A stretch of 64,000 nt of DNA from Falsiroseomonas algicola (GTDB taxonomy: Bacteria; Pseudomonadota; Alphaproteobacteria; Acetobacterales; Acetobacteraceae). Shown piece after piece: positions 43,507 to 51,723 of the stretch (within the stretch, counting starts at the first letter, position 1; every line of letters starts with the position of its first letter). The notes beneath the pieces are model-generated. The model was not told the origin of the DNA. It did no database searches and was given only the letters and a program-made list of their open reading frames with translations. The position numbers and the translations under genes are program-made. The stretch lies in assembly GCF_011040385.1 (NCBI RefSeq), contig NZ_JAAIKB010000012.1:1-64000 (forward strand), read 5' to 3'.

Positions 43507-44490
43507 ATGATGACGACCTACACCGTCGCGGAAGGCCGCCTGACGCTCCGGGACGGCATCCTGCCCCTGCCTGACGTCGCTGGCGCCATCTGGATCGACC
43601 TGCTCAACCCGACGCCGGAGGAAGGCCGCGCCGTCAAGGACGCGCTCAGGCTCGAGATCCCGACGCGCGAGGAGATGCAGGAGATCGAAAGCTCCTCCCG
43701 CCTCTACCGGGAGGATGACGCCCTCTTCCTCACCGCCAATTTCCTCTACGGCGTGGAGGGCGGCGAATACGGCTCGACGCCGATCACCTTCGTGCTGTCG
43801 AACAACGCGCTGGTGACGGTGCGCTACGCCACCCCCAAGGCCTTCAGCGTCTTCGCGCTGCGCTGCCAGCGCACGCCGGGCCTGCTGGCCTCCCCCGATG
43901 CGGTGATGCTGCACCTGTTCGAGCAGATCGTGGACCGGCTCGCCGACATCCTGGAACGGGTTGGCAGCGACATGGATCGCGCCTCCTCCGCCTCCTTCCG
44001 TTCCGCGCGCAGCAAGGTGAAGGCGACGACGCGCGACCATGATTTGCGGGAAGCGCTGATCACCCTCGGACAGGTCGGAGAGGTGACGACACGCGCGAAC
44101 GAGACGCTGCTCGGCCTGACGCGCATCCTGTCCTTCGTGGGCGCCGAGAAGGCGACGGCGGTGCGGAAGGAGAATCAGAGCCTGCTCAAGACCCTGGTGC
44201 GGGACGTCCGCAGCCTGGTGGACCACGCCGGCTTCCTCAACAGCAAGGCGAACTTCCTGCTGGACGCGGTGCTCGGCATCCTGAATGTCGAGCAGAACGC
44301 GATCATCAAGACCTTCACCGTGGCCTCCGTCGCGCTGATGCCGCCGACCCTGATCGCCAGCATCTACGGCATGAACTTCCAGCGCATGCCGGAACTGGAA
44401 TGGACCTTCGGCTATCCCGCCGCGCTGCTGCTGATGGTGTTCTCCGCGGCCCTGCCCATCCTCTATTTCAAGCGGAAGGGCTGGCTCTGA
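43507..44490 (+). CDS. corA: CorA-family divalent cation transporter
   Basis: A 327-residue Mg2+/Co2+ channel. The large cytoplasmic N-domain ends in the long stalk helix (VEQNAIIKTFTVASVALMPPTLIASI), with the pore signature YGMNF and a second C-terminal helix. The C-terminus FKRKGWL is typical. ATG 43507 and 43510 are alternatives; an upstream GTG at 43498 is also in frame. Confidence 0.94.
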   Translation: MMTTYTVAEGRLTLRDGILPLPDVAGAIWIDLLNPTPEEGRAVKDALRLEIPTREEMQEIESSSRLYREDDALFLTANFLYGVEGGEYGSTPITFVLSNNALVTVRYATPKAFSVFALRCQRTPGLLASPDAVMLHLFEQIVDRLADILERVGSDMDRASSASFRSARSKVKATTRDHDLREALITLGQVGEVTTRANETLLGLTRILSFVGAEKATAVRKENQSLLKTLVRDVRSLVDHAGFLNSKANFLLDAVLGILNVEQNAIIKTFTVASVALMPPTLIASIYGMNFQRMPELEWTFGYPAALLLMVFSAALPILYFKRKGWL

Positions 44491-45179
44491 ACCTTCTGCT
44501 GGCCCTTTTCGCGGCGATCCTGCTGCTGTCGGCCGGGGCCGCCATGGCGCAGCCGGCCTGCCCGCCACGAGGCACGCCCGCGCTGAATGTCAGCCTCTCC
44601 GACCCCGAGCCGCGGGTGCTGCCGCCGCTGCCGGCCTGGCAACTCCGCCAGATGGCGGAAGGGGAGGAGACGGAGGTGGGGCCGCCGCTGCACCACCTCG
44701 GCCTGACGCTGTCGCGGGTGGAATGGCGGAGCGAGATCACGGCCCGCAGCGGCGGCGCCTCCGCGGCCGGCGTATGCGCGGTGCCTTCCGAAATCCGTCT
44801 GACCCTGGTCCATGCCGAGCACATCATCCGCCTGGCGCGGGAGATCCCCCGCGGCGGCTGCCTGGCGGGGGAGGTGCTGGCGCATGAGCGCCGCCATGCC
44901 GAGGTGAACCGCCGCACGCTGCGGGAGGCGGCGGAGGGGCTGCGCAGCGTGGCGCGCGCCTGGGCCGCGCGGGCGGAGGCACGGGCGCCGGATGTCGGCG
45001 CCGCCGCCCTGATGCTGCAGGACCAGCTGGCCGCGGCGGTGGAGCCGGTGCTGGAGAGGCTCCGCCAGTCCCGCGCCGCGCAGCACGCGCAGATCGACAC
45101 GCCGGAAGAATACCGCCGCCTGGGCCGCGTCTGCCCCGGCGACCAGCGGCGCATGCGCTTCACCTTCGGGGCGCATTGA
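44487..45179 (+). CDS. Secreted HERRH-motif hypothetical protein, non-ATG start
   Basis: About 230 residues. A good signal peptide (LNLLLALFAAILLLSAGAAMA) begins at CTG 44487, overlapping the corA stop as CTGA. The only in-frame ATG (44400) lies inside corA and would bury the signal. GGAAGGG precedes the CTG. The mature protein contains LAGEVLAHERRHAEVNRRTL, an HExxH-type zinc motif in a helix, and long Ala/Arg helices after it. This resembles small DUF922-like predicted proteases; I do not assign a family. The translation start is inferred. Confidence 0.6.
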   Translation: MNLLLALFAAILLLSAGAAMAQPACPPRGTPALNVSLSDPEPRVLPPLPAWQLRQMAEGEETEVGPPLHHLGLTLSRVEWRSEITARSGGASAAGVCAVPSEIRLTLVHAEHIIRLAREIPRGGCLAGEVLAHERRHAEVNRRTLREAAEGLRSVARAWAARAEARAPDVGAAALMLQDQLAAAVEPVLERLRQSRAAQHAQIDTPEEYRRLGRVCPGDQRRMRFTFGAH

Positions 45180-45304
45180 GGGGCCTGTTGCCTGCGACTT
45201 GGGCAGGAACGACCCAGCCTTGGTGAAACCCCGCCCGCCCCCGGATTGACCGGCGGGGCCGCGCGGTGGGAAGTGCGGGGGCCGACACCGCCAGAGGTCC
45301 GTCC

Positions 45305-46285
45305 ATGCCCGAAACCCCCCCACCTGCTACGCATTGCATTCCCGCCAAGCCGGAAACCATCCGCTGGGGCGCCTTCGATGCCAGCTTCGCCCCGGTGGCG
45401 ACGGTGCAGTCGGGCGACCTCGTTGTCCTGGAATGCGTCTCCGGCGCGCCCGAGGTGATGCCGCCCGCCTCCTCCGGCCTGGTGCCGCCCGCGGCGCTGG
45501 CCGCCATCCATGCCAGCAAGCCGCCGCGCCTCGGCCCGCACATCCTGACCGGCCCGGTGGCCGTGGCGGGTGCCGAGCCCGGCGACGCGCTCCGCATCGA
45601 TATCGAGAAGATCGACCTCGGCTGCGACTGGGGCTTCTGCGGCTTCCGCCCGCTGGGGGGGACGCTGCCCGAGGACTTCCCCTATCACCGCATGCTGCAC
45701 ATCCCGGTGGATAAGGCGAGCATGACCGGCAAGGTGCCGGTCGGCCCCGGCGTGACCCTGCCGCTCAGCCCCTTCTTCGGCGTCATGGGCGTCGCACCCC
45801 CGCCGGAATGGGGGACGATCAGCACGAAGGAGCCGCGCGCCCATGGCGGCAACCTCGACAACAAGGAACTGACGGCCGGCACCACGCTGTGGCTGCCCGT
45901 CCATGTCGCCGGCGCCAATTTCTCGGCCGGTGACGGCCATGGCGTGCAGGGCGATGGCGAGGTCTGCATCAACGCGCTGGAGATGTGCCTGACCGGCCAT
46001 TTCCGCCTGACGCTGGAGAAGGGCGGCGGGGCCAAGGACCCGGTGCTGAAGTTCCCCAAGGCGGAGACGAAGACGCACTACGTCTCGATGGGGCTGCATG
46101 AGGACCTCGACCTCGCCATGAAGCAGGCGCTCAGGGAGATGATCGCCTTCATCGTGGCGCGGATGAACGTCTCCGCCGCCGACGCCTACCAGCTTTGCAG
46201 CCTGGCCGTGGATTTCCGGGTGACGCAAACCGTGAACGGGGAGAAGGGTGTTCATGGGTTGCTAAGGAAGGGTCTTCTGTTCTGA
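45305..46285 (+). CDS. Acetamidase/formamidase-family protein
   Basis: A 326-residue member of the FmdA/AmdA family, which hydrolyse short amides. Typical segments are the early GDLVVLECVSGAPE, the middle PHILTGPVAVAGAEPGD and the metal-site loops FFGVMGVAP, HGGNLDNKEL and GDGHGVQGDGEVC. It is cytoplasmic. No amide transporter is adjacent. GcrA follows after a regulatory gap. Confidence 0.9.
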   Translation: MPETPPPATHCIPAKPETIRWGAFDASFAPVATVQSGDLVVLECVSGAPEVMPPASSGLVPPAALAAIHASKPPRLGPHILTGPVAVAGAEPGDALRIDIEKIDLGCDWGFCGFRPLGGTLPEDFPYHRMLHIPVDKASMTGKVPVGPGVTLPLSPFFGVMGVAPPPEWGTISTKEPRAHGGNLDNKELTAGTTLWLPVHVAGANFSAGDGHGVQGDGEVCINALEMCLTGHFRLTLEKGGGAKDPVLKFPKAETKTHYVSMGLHEDLDLAMKQALREMIAFIVARMNVSAADAYQLCSLAVDFRVTQTVNGEKGVHGLLRKGLLF

Positions 46286-46343
46286 GATTCTGCTCAGTCC
46301 GAGGGCAGGGCGGGAGATTCGTCCCGCTCTGTCCACAGGATTC
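46286..46343. promoter_or_regulatory. Three GANTC (CcrM) sites upstream of gcrA
   Basis: GATTC occurs at 46286-46290, 46316-46320 and 46339-46343, that is three GANTC methylation sites within 58 bases directly ahead of gcrA. GANTC is rare in such GC-rich DNA. In alphaproteobacteria CcrM methylates it, and GcrA activates promoters bearing methylated sites. Cell-cycle control of gcrA is inferred. Confidence 0.65.
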
Positions 46344-46429
46344 ATGGCGCGTTGACCACGCCACAACTTGTGGTCCACCCCCGCGTTGCACTACCCTATC
46401 TTGTGTCTGGGGCGCAGCGGGAGACTTCG

Positions 46430-46939
46430 ATGGATTGGTCTGCGGAAGCGATCGAGCGGCTTCGGGCGCTCTGGGCTGAAGGCCATTCGACGGCCGAGAT
46501 CGGGCGCCGCATGGGCGTGTCCAAGAACGCCGTCGTGGGGAAGGCGCATCGCCTGAACCTGCCGGCCCGCCCGAGCCCGATCCGCCGTGAAGCGGTGGCC
46601 GAGAAGGCCGCCGCGGCGCCGGTGCGAAGCACGCGCCCCGCGGCCCCCGCACCGCGCAGCACGCTGGCGCCGGGTCCGATGCCCGCGGCGGCCTCGCCTG
46701 TGCCGGCGCCCACCCCCGTCGCCGCGGCAGCCATGACCGCCCCGGCCGCCGCCACGGCCGTGGTCCGTGCCTTCCCGCGTCTCGGCTCCGCCCGGTCCTG
46801 CTGCTGGCCGATCGGGGAGCCCGGCAAGGCGGATTTCCGCTTCTGCTCGGCCGAGGCGATGCCCGGCAAGCCCTACTGCACCCAGCATGCGGCCGTGGCC
46901 TATGTGAAGGCGCGCGACCGGCGCGAGGACGCCGCCTGA
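46430..46939 (+). CDS. gcrA: Cell-cycle regulator GcrA
   Basis: A 169-residue alphaproteobacterial transcription factor that recruits RNA polymerase to methylated GANTC promoters. The N-terminal helix-turn-helix (MDWSAEAIERLRALWAEG, then GVSKNAVVGKAHRLNL) is followed by a Pro/Ala linker. The C-terminal Cys-rich domain is SCCWPIGEPG, FCSAEAMPG and YCTQHA. GGGAGA upstream fixes ATG 46430. It is followed by a strong terminator. Confidence 0.96.
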   Translation: MDWSAEAIERLRALWAEGHSTAEIGRRMGVSKNAVVGKAHRLNLPARPSPIRREAVAEKAAAAPVRSTRPAAPAPRSTLAPGPMPAAASPVPAPTPVAAAAMTAPAAATAVVRAFPRLGSARSCCWPIGEPGKADFRFCSAEAMPGKPYCTQHAAVAYVKARDRREDAA

Positions 46940-46959
46940 CCCTGGCGGGATCGCCGTCC

Positions 46960-46992
46960 AAAGGCCGGGTCCGAGAGGGCCCGGCCTTTTTC
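46960..46992 (+). terminator. Rho-independent terminator after gcrA
   Basis: AAGGCCGGGTC...GGGCCCGGCCTT forms a GC stem of about 11 bp with a short GA-rich loop, followed by TTTTT (46987-46991). An A-run precedes the stem, so it can also serve the convergent protease gene ending at 47004. Confidence 0.9.
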
Positions 46993-47003
46993 ATGGCCGG
47001 GCG

Positions 47004-47624
47004 TCAGGCGCTGATCGGCGGGCGGATGCCGACGATGGCGGCGGTGGACTCCAGGAAATTGGCCGCATAGCCGCTGTCCTGCCAGTACTTGTCCAGGAAG
47101 CCGGCGATCAGCGTGTGGTCCCGCACCACGAAATGCCCGTTATTGGCATCGAAGAAGTGGAAGCGGTTGTCCTTCGCGTGGCGCACCGCCACCGCATGGG
47201 TGCCGCCCGTGCCTGTCACGGTGATGCCGTAGCAGCCGTAGGCCTTGGCGGCGATGGAGCGGATGAAGGCGCCGGTCAGCATCGTCGCGCGCGTCGCGCG
47301 CAGCCCATCCGACAGCGTCATCTGGAAGGGGCCGCAGGCCGCGGTCCAGTAGTCCAGCCATTTCGCGGCATTCGTCGTGTCCGACAGCGTCTGTGCCATG
47401 GTGGATTGCCAGGGCGGGTTGTCGCAGGCCTTGGTCCCGTCGAAGGGGAAGTTCTTCCCCTGGTACTGCCAGGAGATCCAGGTGGCCGCGAGCCCGATGC
47501 AGTAGCCATCGGTGGAGGTGCCCCAGGGCCCGGGCTCCGTCATGGCCGGCGTCTGCGCCTGGTTCATGGCGAAGACCAGCGTGCCCTTGGCCTTGGCCGC
47601 GTTCTGCAGCGCATTCCATTTCAT
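47004..47624 (-). CDS. YopT-type (C58) cysteine protease-like protein
   Basis: A 206-residue protein with the three catalytic blocks of family C58. The nucleophile is C42 in DGYCIGLAATWISW, the base H143 in GGTHAVAVRH and D159 in FFDANNGHFVV. The spacing and flanking residues follow YopT/AvrPphB. There is no signal peptide and no export gene nearby. In pathogens such enzymes are type III effectors; here a housekeeping or toxin role is equally possible. Substrate unknown. Confidence 0.75.
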   Translation of the reverse strand: MKWNALQNAAKAKGTLVFAMNQAQTPAMTEPGPWGTSTDGYCIGLAATWISWQYQGKNFPFDGTKACDNPPWQSTMAQTLSDTTNAAKWLDYWTAACGPFQMTLSDGLRATRATMLTGAFIRSIAAKAYGCYGITVTGTGGTHAVAVRHAKDNRFHFFDANNGHFVVRDHTLIAGFLDKYWQDSGYAANFLESTAAIVGIRPPISA

Positions 47625-47799
47625 GGCGGCACCTTCCGCGTCGGGACGCGCAGGCTATTCCCGGTGGCGGGGCAGGGCGACGGGCGCCCTGTTTCGGGTG
47701 TTTCGCGCCCGCCCTCCGCGCAGGGCCGCCCCGCTTGCACACCGGTTGGTCGGCCGGCCGTGCCCTGGCAGGATGACGGAACGACAAACCCGAGGCCGC

Positions 47800-48693
47800 A
47801 TGTCCCGCCCGCTCCAAGGCGTGCTGATCCAGATCGCGGCGCTCGCCCTCTTCGTCACCATGGATGCGCTGCTGAAGCTGCTGGTCGCGCGCTACGCCGT
47901 GCCGCAGCTGATGTTCGTCCGTTTCGTCTTCCACACCATCCTGGTCTTCGCCGCGGTCCGGCTGCTGACCGGGCGGCTGCCCTTCCGCAGCCGGGCGCCG
48001 CTGCTGCAGGTGGCGCGAAGCATCACGCTCGCGGTGGCGAATTTCTTCTTCTCCCTCTCGCTGATCCACATCTCGCTGGCGGATGCCACGGCGGTGTCCT
48101 TCGCCGCGCCGGTCTTCACCGTGGCGCTGGCGGCGCTGCTGCTGGGGGAACAGGTGGGACGGGTGAAGTGGGTGGGCGTCGCGCTCGGCATGGCCGGCGT
48201 GCTGGTGGCGCTGCGCCCCCCCTTCCTGACCGGGGAGCCGCTGCACTGGGCCATGCTGCTGCCCCTGGTGACGGCCGCGGCGAACACCGCCTACCAGCTC
48301 CTGACGCGCAAGCTGGCGGGGCTCGATGACCCGCACACCACCTTCCTGCATACGGGCATCGCGGCCGCCTGCGTCTCCGCCCTCGCGCAGCCCTTCGTCT
48401 GGGTGGAGCCGGCGGCCTGGGACTGGCCCTTGTTCGCGGCGCTCGGCCTGCTGGGGGGACTCGGCCATTGCCTGCTGGTGCTGGCCTTCGCCCGCGCGCC
48501 GGCCAGCGTGCTGGCGCCCATGTCCTATACCCAGCTGGTCTGGGCGGGGCTGGCCGGGGTGCTGGTCTTCGGGGATTGGCCGGATGGCTGGACGCTGCTG
48601 GGTGCTGGCATCATCGCGGCGGGCGGAATCCTCGTCGCCATGCCCTCCGCGCCCCCGGGGCCTGCCACAAAACAGCCGCGCTCATCGTCTTGA
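47800..48693 (+). CDS. DMT-superfamily EamA transporter
   Basis: A 297-residue carrier with ten hydrophobic segments in two EamA repeats. It opens GVLIQIAALALFVTMDALLK; the repeat ends are VSFAAPVFTVALAALLLGE and LAPMSYTQLVWAGLAGVLVFGD. ATG 47800 follows GAGG; ATG 47773 is an alternative. The substrate is unknown, probably a metabolite exporter. Confidence 0.9.
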   Translation: MSRPLQGVLIQIAALALFVTMDALLKLLVARYAVPQLMFVRFVFHTILVFAAVRLLTGRLPFRSRAPLLQVARSITLAVANFFFSLSLIHISLADATAVSFAAPVFTVALAALLLGEQVGRVKWVGVALGMAGVLVALRPPFLTGEPLHWAMLLPLVTAAANTAYQLLTRKLAGLDDPHTTFLHTGIAAACVSALAQPFVWVEPAAWDWPLFAALGLLGGLGHCLLVLAFARAPASVLAPMSYTQLVWAGLAGVLVFGDWPDGWTLLGAGIIAAGGILVAMPSAPPGPATKQPRSSS

Positions 48694-48784
48694 AGGCCCT
48701 GATGACAACACCGTGGCATCTTCGGGCTTGCGCGACCCTGCCAGAAGGGACTAGCCCGGGGTGCAATTCGCAGACTGGCCAGGC

Positions 48785-49477
48785 ATGACCATCCGCACCG
48801 ACGCTCCCGACCGAGACCACCCCCGTGCCGCGCTGGATGCCGATGGCGTCCGCGACGCCTACAGGCGCTGGGCGGGCGTCTATGACGCGGTCTTCGGCGG
48901 GGTTTCCGCCTATGGCCGCCGTCGCGCGGTGGCGGAGGTGAACCGCCTGCCCGGCACCAGGGTGCTGGAGGTCGGCGTGGGCACCGGCCTCGCGCTGCCG
49001 CGCTATCGCGGCGACAAGCGCGTGGTCGGCATCGACCTGTCGCGGGAGATGCTGGAGAAGGCCGCCGAGCGGGTGCGGGACGAACGCCTCGGCCATGTCG
49101 TCGGCCTGGCGGAGATGGATGCGGAGCACATGGCCTTCGCCGATGGCTCCTTCGACATCGCGGTCGCGATGTTCACCGCGAGCGTCGTGCCGAACGCCAA
49201 GGATCTGTTCGCGGAGATGTCGCGCGTGGTCCGGCCGGGTGGGCACCTTCTTTTCGTGAACCACTTCGCGGCCGAGGACGGGCCCCGCTGGTGGGTGGAG
49301 CGCGCCATGGCGCCGCTGTCGCGCCTGCTGGGCTGGCACCCCGACTTCGCGCTGCGGGACCTGCTGGACCCGGCCACGGTCCAGGTCGAACTGATGGAGC
49401 CCTGCCAGCCGGCCGGTCTGTTCACGCTGGTCAGCGTGCGGAACGCGCCGGGCGAGGCGCTGGCCGTCGCGGCCTGA
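48785..49477 (+). CDS. pmtA: Phosphatidylethanolamine N-methyltransferase, PmtA-like
   Basis: A 230-residue SAM-dependent methyltransferase. AYRRWAGVYDAVFGGV at the N-terminus, motif I VLEVGVGTGLALP, motif II VVGIDLSREML and MAFADGSFDIAVAMFTASVV match the Rhodobacter-type PmtA that converts PE to phosphatidylcholine. General ubiquinone-type methyltransferases look similar, but the YRRWAxVYDxxFG start favours PmtA. It converges with the metal transporter operon. Confidence 0.78.
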   Translation: MTIRTDAPDRDHPRAALDADGVRDAYRRWAGVYDAVFGGVSAYGRRRAVAEVNRLPGTRVLEVGVGTGLALPRYRGDKRVVGIDLSREMLEKAAERVRDERLGHVVGLAEMDAEHMAFADGSFDIAVAMFTASVVPNAKDLFAEMSRVVRPGGHLLFVNHFAAEDGPRWWVERAMAPLSRLLGWHPDFALRDLLDPATVQVELMEPCQPAGLFTLVSVRNAPGEALAVAA

Positions 49478-49498
49478 GCGCCCCGCCTCCGGCGCGGG

Positions 49499-50434
49499 TC
49501 AGGCCACCGCCGCGCGGCCCTGCCGGCCGCGCGTGACGCCGGCCCGCACCAGGGCGGCGGCCGCCACCATCAGGCCGCCCAGCGTGCCGATGACCCCTGC
49601 CGCGTTCAGGGACAATTCCAGGCCGAGCGCGGCCGGCACCGGGCCGGCCAGGGCATAGCCCACGCCGCCCAGCGCCGCGCCCAGCGCCGCGCCGCCCAGG
49701 ACCTGCGCGCCGTAGCGGTCCGTCATCAGCCGCAGCGCCGCCGCCGGGCAGACCAGCATGGCGACGACCAGGATCGAGCCCACGGATTCGAAGGCCGCCA
49801 CCGCCGCCGCCGCGACCAGCAGCGCCAGCCCGAATTCCAGCGCGCGGGACGGCATGCCGAGCGCCGCGGCATAGCCGGGATCGAAGCAGATCAGCTTCAG
49901 CGGCCGCCACAGCACCGCAACGACCACCGCCACCACGATACCGACGCCGGCCAGCAGGCCGAGCTGCCGGGGCAGCCCCTCCAGCGCCGCGGGATCGACC
50001 AGGGAATGCAGCCCCTCGGCCTGGGCCCAGACCAGCGTCTCCAGCTGGCCGAACAGCACGCAGTCGAGGTCGAGATCGACGCTGCGCGCGCCCGTCGTCT
50101 CCATCAGCACCAGGCCGACGGCGAAGAAGGTGGTGAAGATCGCGCCGATGGCGGCACCGGGGTCGAGTCGCGCGGCGCGCTGCACGACGGAGATCAGCAC
50201 CACCGCCAGCAGCCCCGCCACCATGGCGCCCGCCAGCATCGGCAGCCCGCTGCGCGCCCCGGTGATGGCGAAGCCCAGCACGATGCCCGGCAGCACGGCA
50301 TGGGACAGCGCATCCCCCACCAGCGATTCGCGCCGCAGCACCAGGAAGCTGCCGAGCAGCCCGCAGGTCGCCCCCGCCATCAGCGCCGCCAGCAGCGGCG
50401 GCAGGTCCAGCATCAGGAAATCGCGGATCGTCAC
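49499..50434 (-). CDS. mntD: Mn/Zn ABC importer permease 2
   Basis: A 311-residue ABC-3-family permease with about eight hydrophobic segments. SLVGDALSHAVLPGIVLGF and GAAIGAIFTTFFAVGLVL are family signatures, and FESVGSILVVAMLVCPAAALRL is the conserved core helix. It starts at GTG 50434, overlapping the stop of the fused permease (GTGA). It is the last gene of the four-gene operon. The gene letter follows the Bacillus mntABCD layout. Confidence 0.88.
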   Translation of the reverse strand: MTIRDFLMLDLPPLLAALMAGATCGLLGSFLVLRRESLVGDALSHAVLPGIVLGFAITGARSGLPMLAGAMVAGLLAVVLISVVQRAARLDPGAAIGAIFTTFFAVGLVLMETTGARSVDLDLDCVLFGQLETLVWAQAEGLHSLVDPAALEGLPRQLGLLAGVGIVVAVVVAVLWRPLKLICFDPGYAAALGMPSRALEFGLALLVAAAAVAAFESVGSILVVAMLVCPAAALRLMTDRYGAQVLGGAALGAALGGVGYALAGPVPAALGLELSLNAAGVIGTLGGLMVAAAALVRAGVTRGRQGRAAVA

Positions 50435-51723
50435 GGGCGCTTCCCCCCCAGGACATGCGGGCTGGCCGGCAGGGCGGAGGGTTCGGGCAGCAGCCGCGCC
50501 GCCACCTCCGGCGGCAGGCCGTGCTCGACCAGGTCCGCCAGCCGGTCGGCGGAGGCGATGTCCGTCGCCCCGGCGGCCAGCAGATGATGCTCCACCGCGC
50601 GGTGCGCCCGGACGGCACGGCGCGCCGCGGCGGCGCCGCGCGGCGTCAGGTGCACATGGTCTTCCGCGCGGGCCACGAGTCCGCGCTGCGCCAGCCAGAA
50701 GGCCAGCCAACGCGCGCGCCCGATACGCCAGCCCCGCGCATCGGCGACGGCGGCGATCGGTGCCCAGCGATCCCCGGCGGTGCCGGGGCCGGCGCCCGCG
50801 GCCTCCTGCGCCTCCCACGTCGCGCGCAGGAAATGCTCGGTATCGGCGGCGAGGCGCCGGCGGAGATGGGTGTAGAGCTGGGCGAGCAGCCCGCGTTCCG
50901 GCGCCAGCAGCAGCGCCACGGTGAAGACCGCGGCCAGCGCCAGCACCACCGCCGCGCCCGTCGGCACCTCCGGCCGCAGGGCGGAGACCCAGGCGCCGGC
51001 CGCGCCGCAGACCGCGCCGATCAGGGCGGAGATCGCCAGCATCCGAGGCAGCCGGAAGGTCATGAGGCGCGCCGTCGCCGCCGGCAGCACCAGCAGCGCC
51101 ACCACCAGGATCAGCCCGACGGCCTGCAGCCCCGCCACGCAGACCAGCACCAGCAGGCCGAGCAGCAGCAGGTCCACCGCCTGCACGCGCAGCCCCTGCA
51201 TCCGGCAGAAATCCGGATCGAAGCAGACGGCGCGCAGCCGCTGGAAGGCCACCAGGCACACCAGCAGGCAGATGCCGGCGACGGAGGCCGCGACCAGCGC
51301 ATCCTCCGCCCGCATCGCCGCCGCCTGGCCCAGGATGAATTTCGACAGCCCCGCCTGCGCCGCCCCGGGCTGGGTCTGCAGCCAGGAGAGGATGGCGACG
51401 CCGAGCGCGTAGAAGGAGGAGAGGACGATGGCGATGGCCGCGTCCTCCCGGATCCGGCCCGTGCGCGCCAGGGCCTGCACCGCCAGCACGCCGAGCACCC
51501 CGGCCGTGGCGGCGCCCGCCAGCAGCGGCGGCAGGGCGCGCGGATCGCCGCCCAGCGTCGCCACGATCAGCGCCGCGATGGCGACACCGGGCAGCGCCGC
51601 ATGCCCCACCGCATCCGCGACCAGCGCCCGGCCGCGCAGCAGGGAGAAGGTGCCGACCGTGCCCGCGGCGAGCCCCAGCAGCGCGCAGCCCAGCAGGACG
51701 ACCGCGGTGTTGTAGGCGATCAT
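50431..51723 (-). CDS. mntC: Mn/Zn ABC importer permease 1 with DtxR-like C-terminal domain
   Basis: A 430-residue protein. Residues 1-275 are an ABC-3 permease (RALVADAVGHAALPGVAIA, LQAVGLILVVALLVLPAATARL). Residues ~285-430 resemble the winged-helix and dimerisation domains of DtxR/MntR: WRIGRARWLAFWLAQRGLV, then LTPRGAAAARRAVRAHRAVE and DLVEHGLPPEVAARL (E400-H401 in the position of a DtxR metal ligand pair). Bacillus MntC is similarly long, so the fusion is ancestral to this transporter type. The tail probably senses cytoplasmic metal. Coupled by ATGA to the ATPase. Confidence 0.88.
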   Translation of the reverse strand: MIAYNTAVVLLGCALLGLAAGTVGTFSLLRGRALVADAVGHAALPGVAIAALIVATLGGDPRALPPLLAGAATAGVLGVLAVQALARTGRIREDAAIAIVLSSFYALGVAILSWLQTQPGAAQAGLSKFILGQAAAMRAEDALVAASVAGICLLVCLVAFQRLRAVCFDPDFCRMQGLRVQAVDLLLLGLLVLVCVAGLQAVGLILVVALLVLPAATARLMTFRLPRMLAISALIGAVCGAAGAWVSALRPEVPTGAAVVLALAAVFTVALLLAPERGLLAQLYTHLRRRLAADTEHFLRATWEAQEAAGAGPGTAGDRWAPIAAVADARGWRIGRARWLAFWLAQRGLVARAEDHVHLTPRGAAAARRAVRAHRAVEHHLLAAGATDIASADRLADLVEHGLPPEVAARLLPEPSALPASPHVLGGKRP

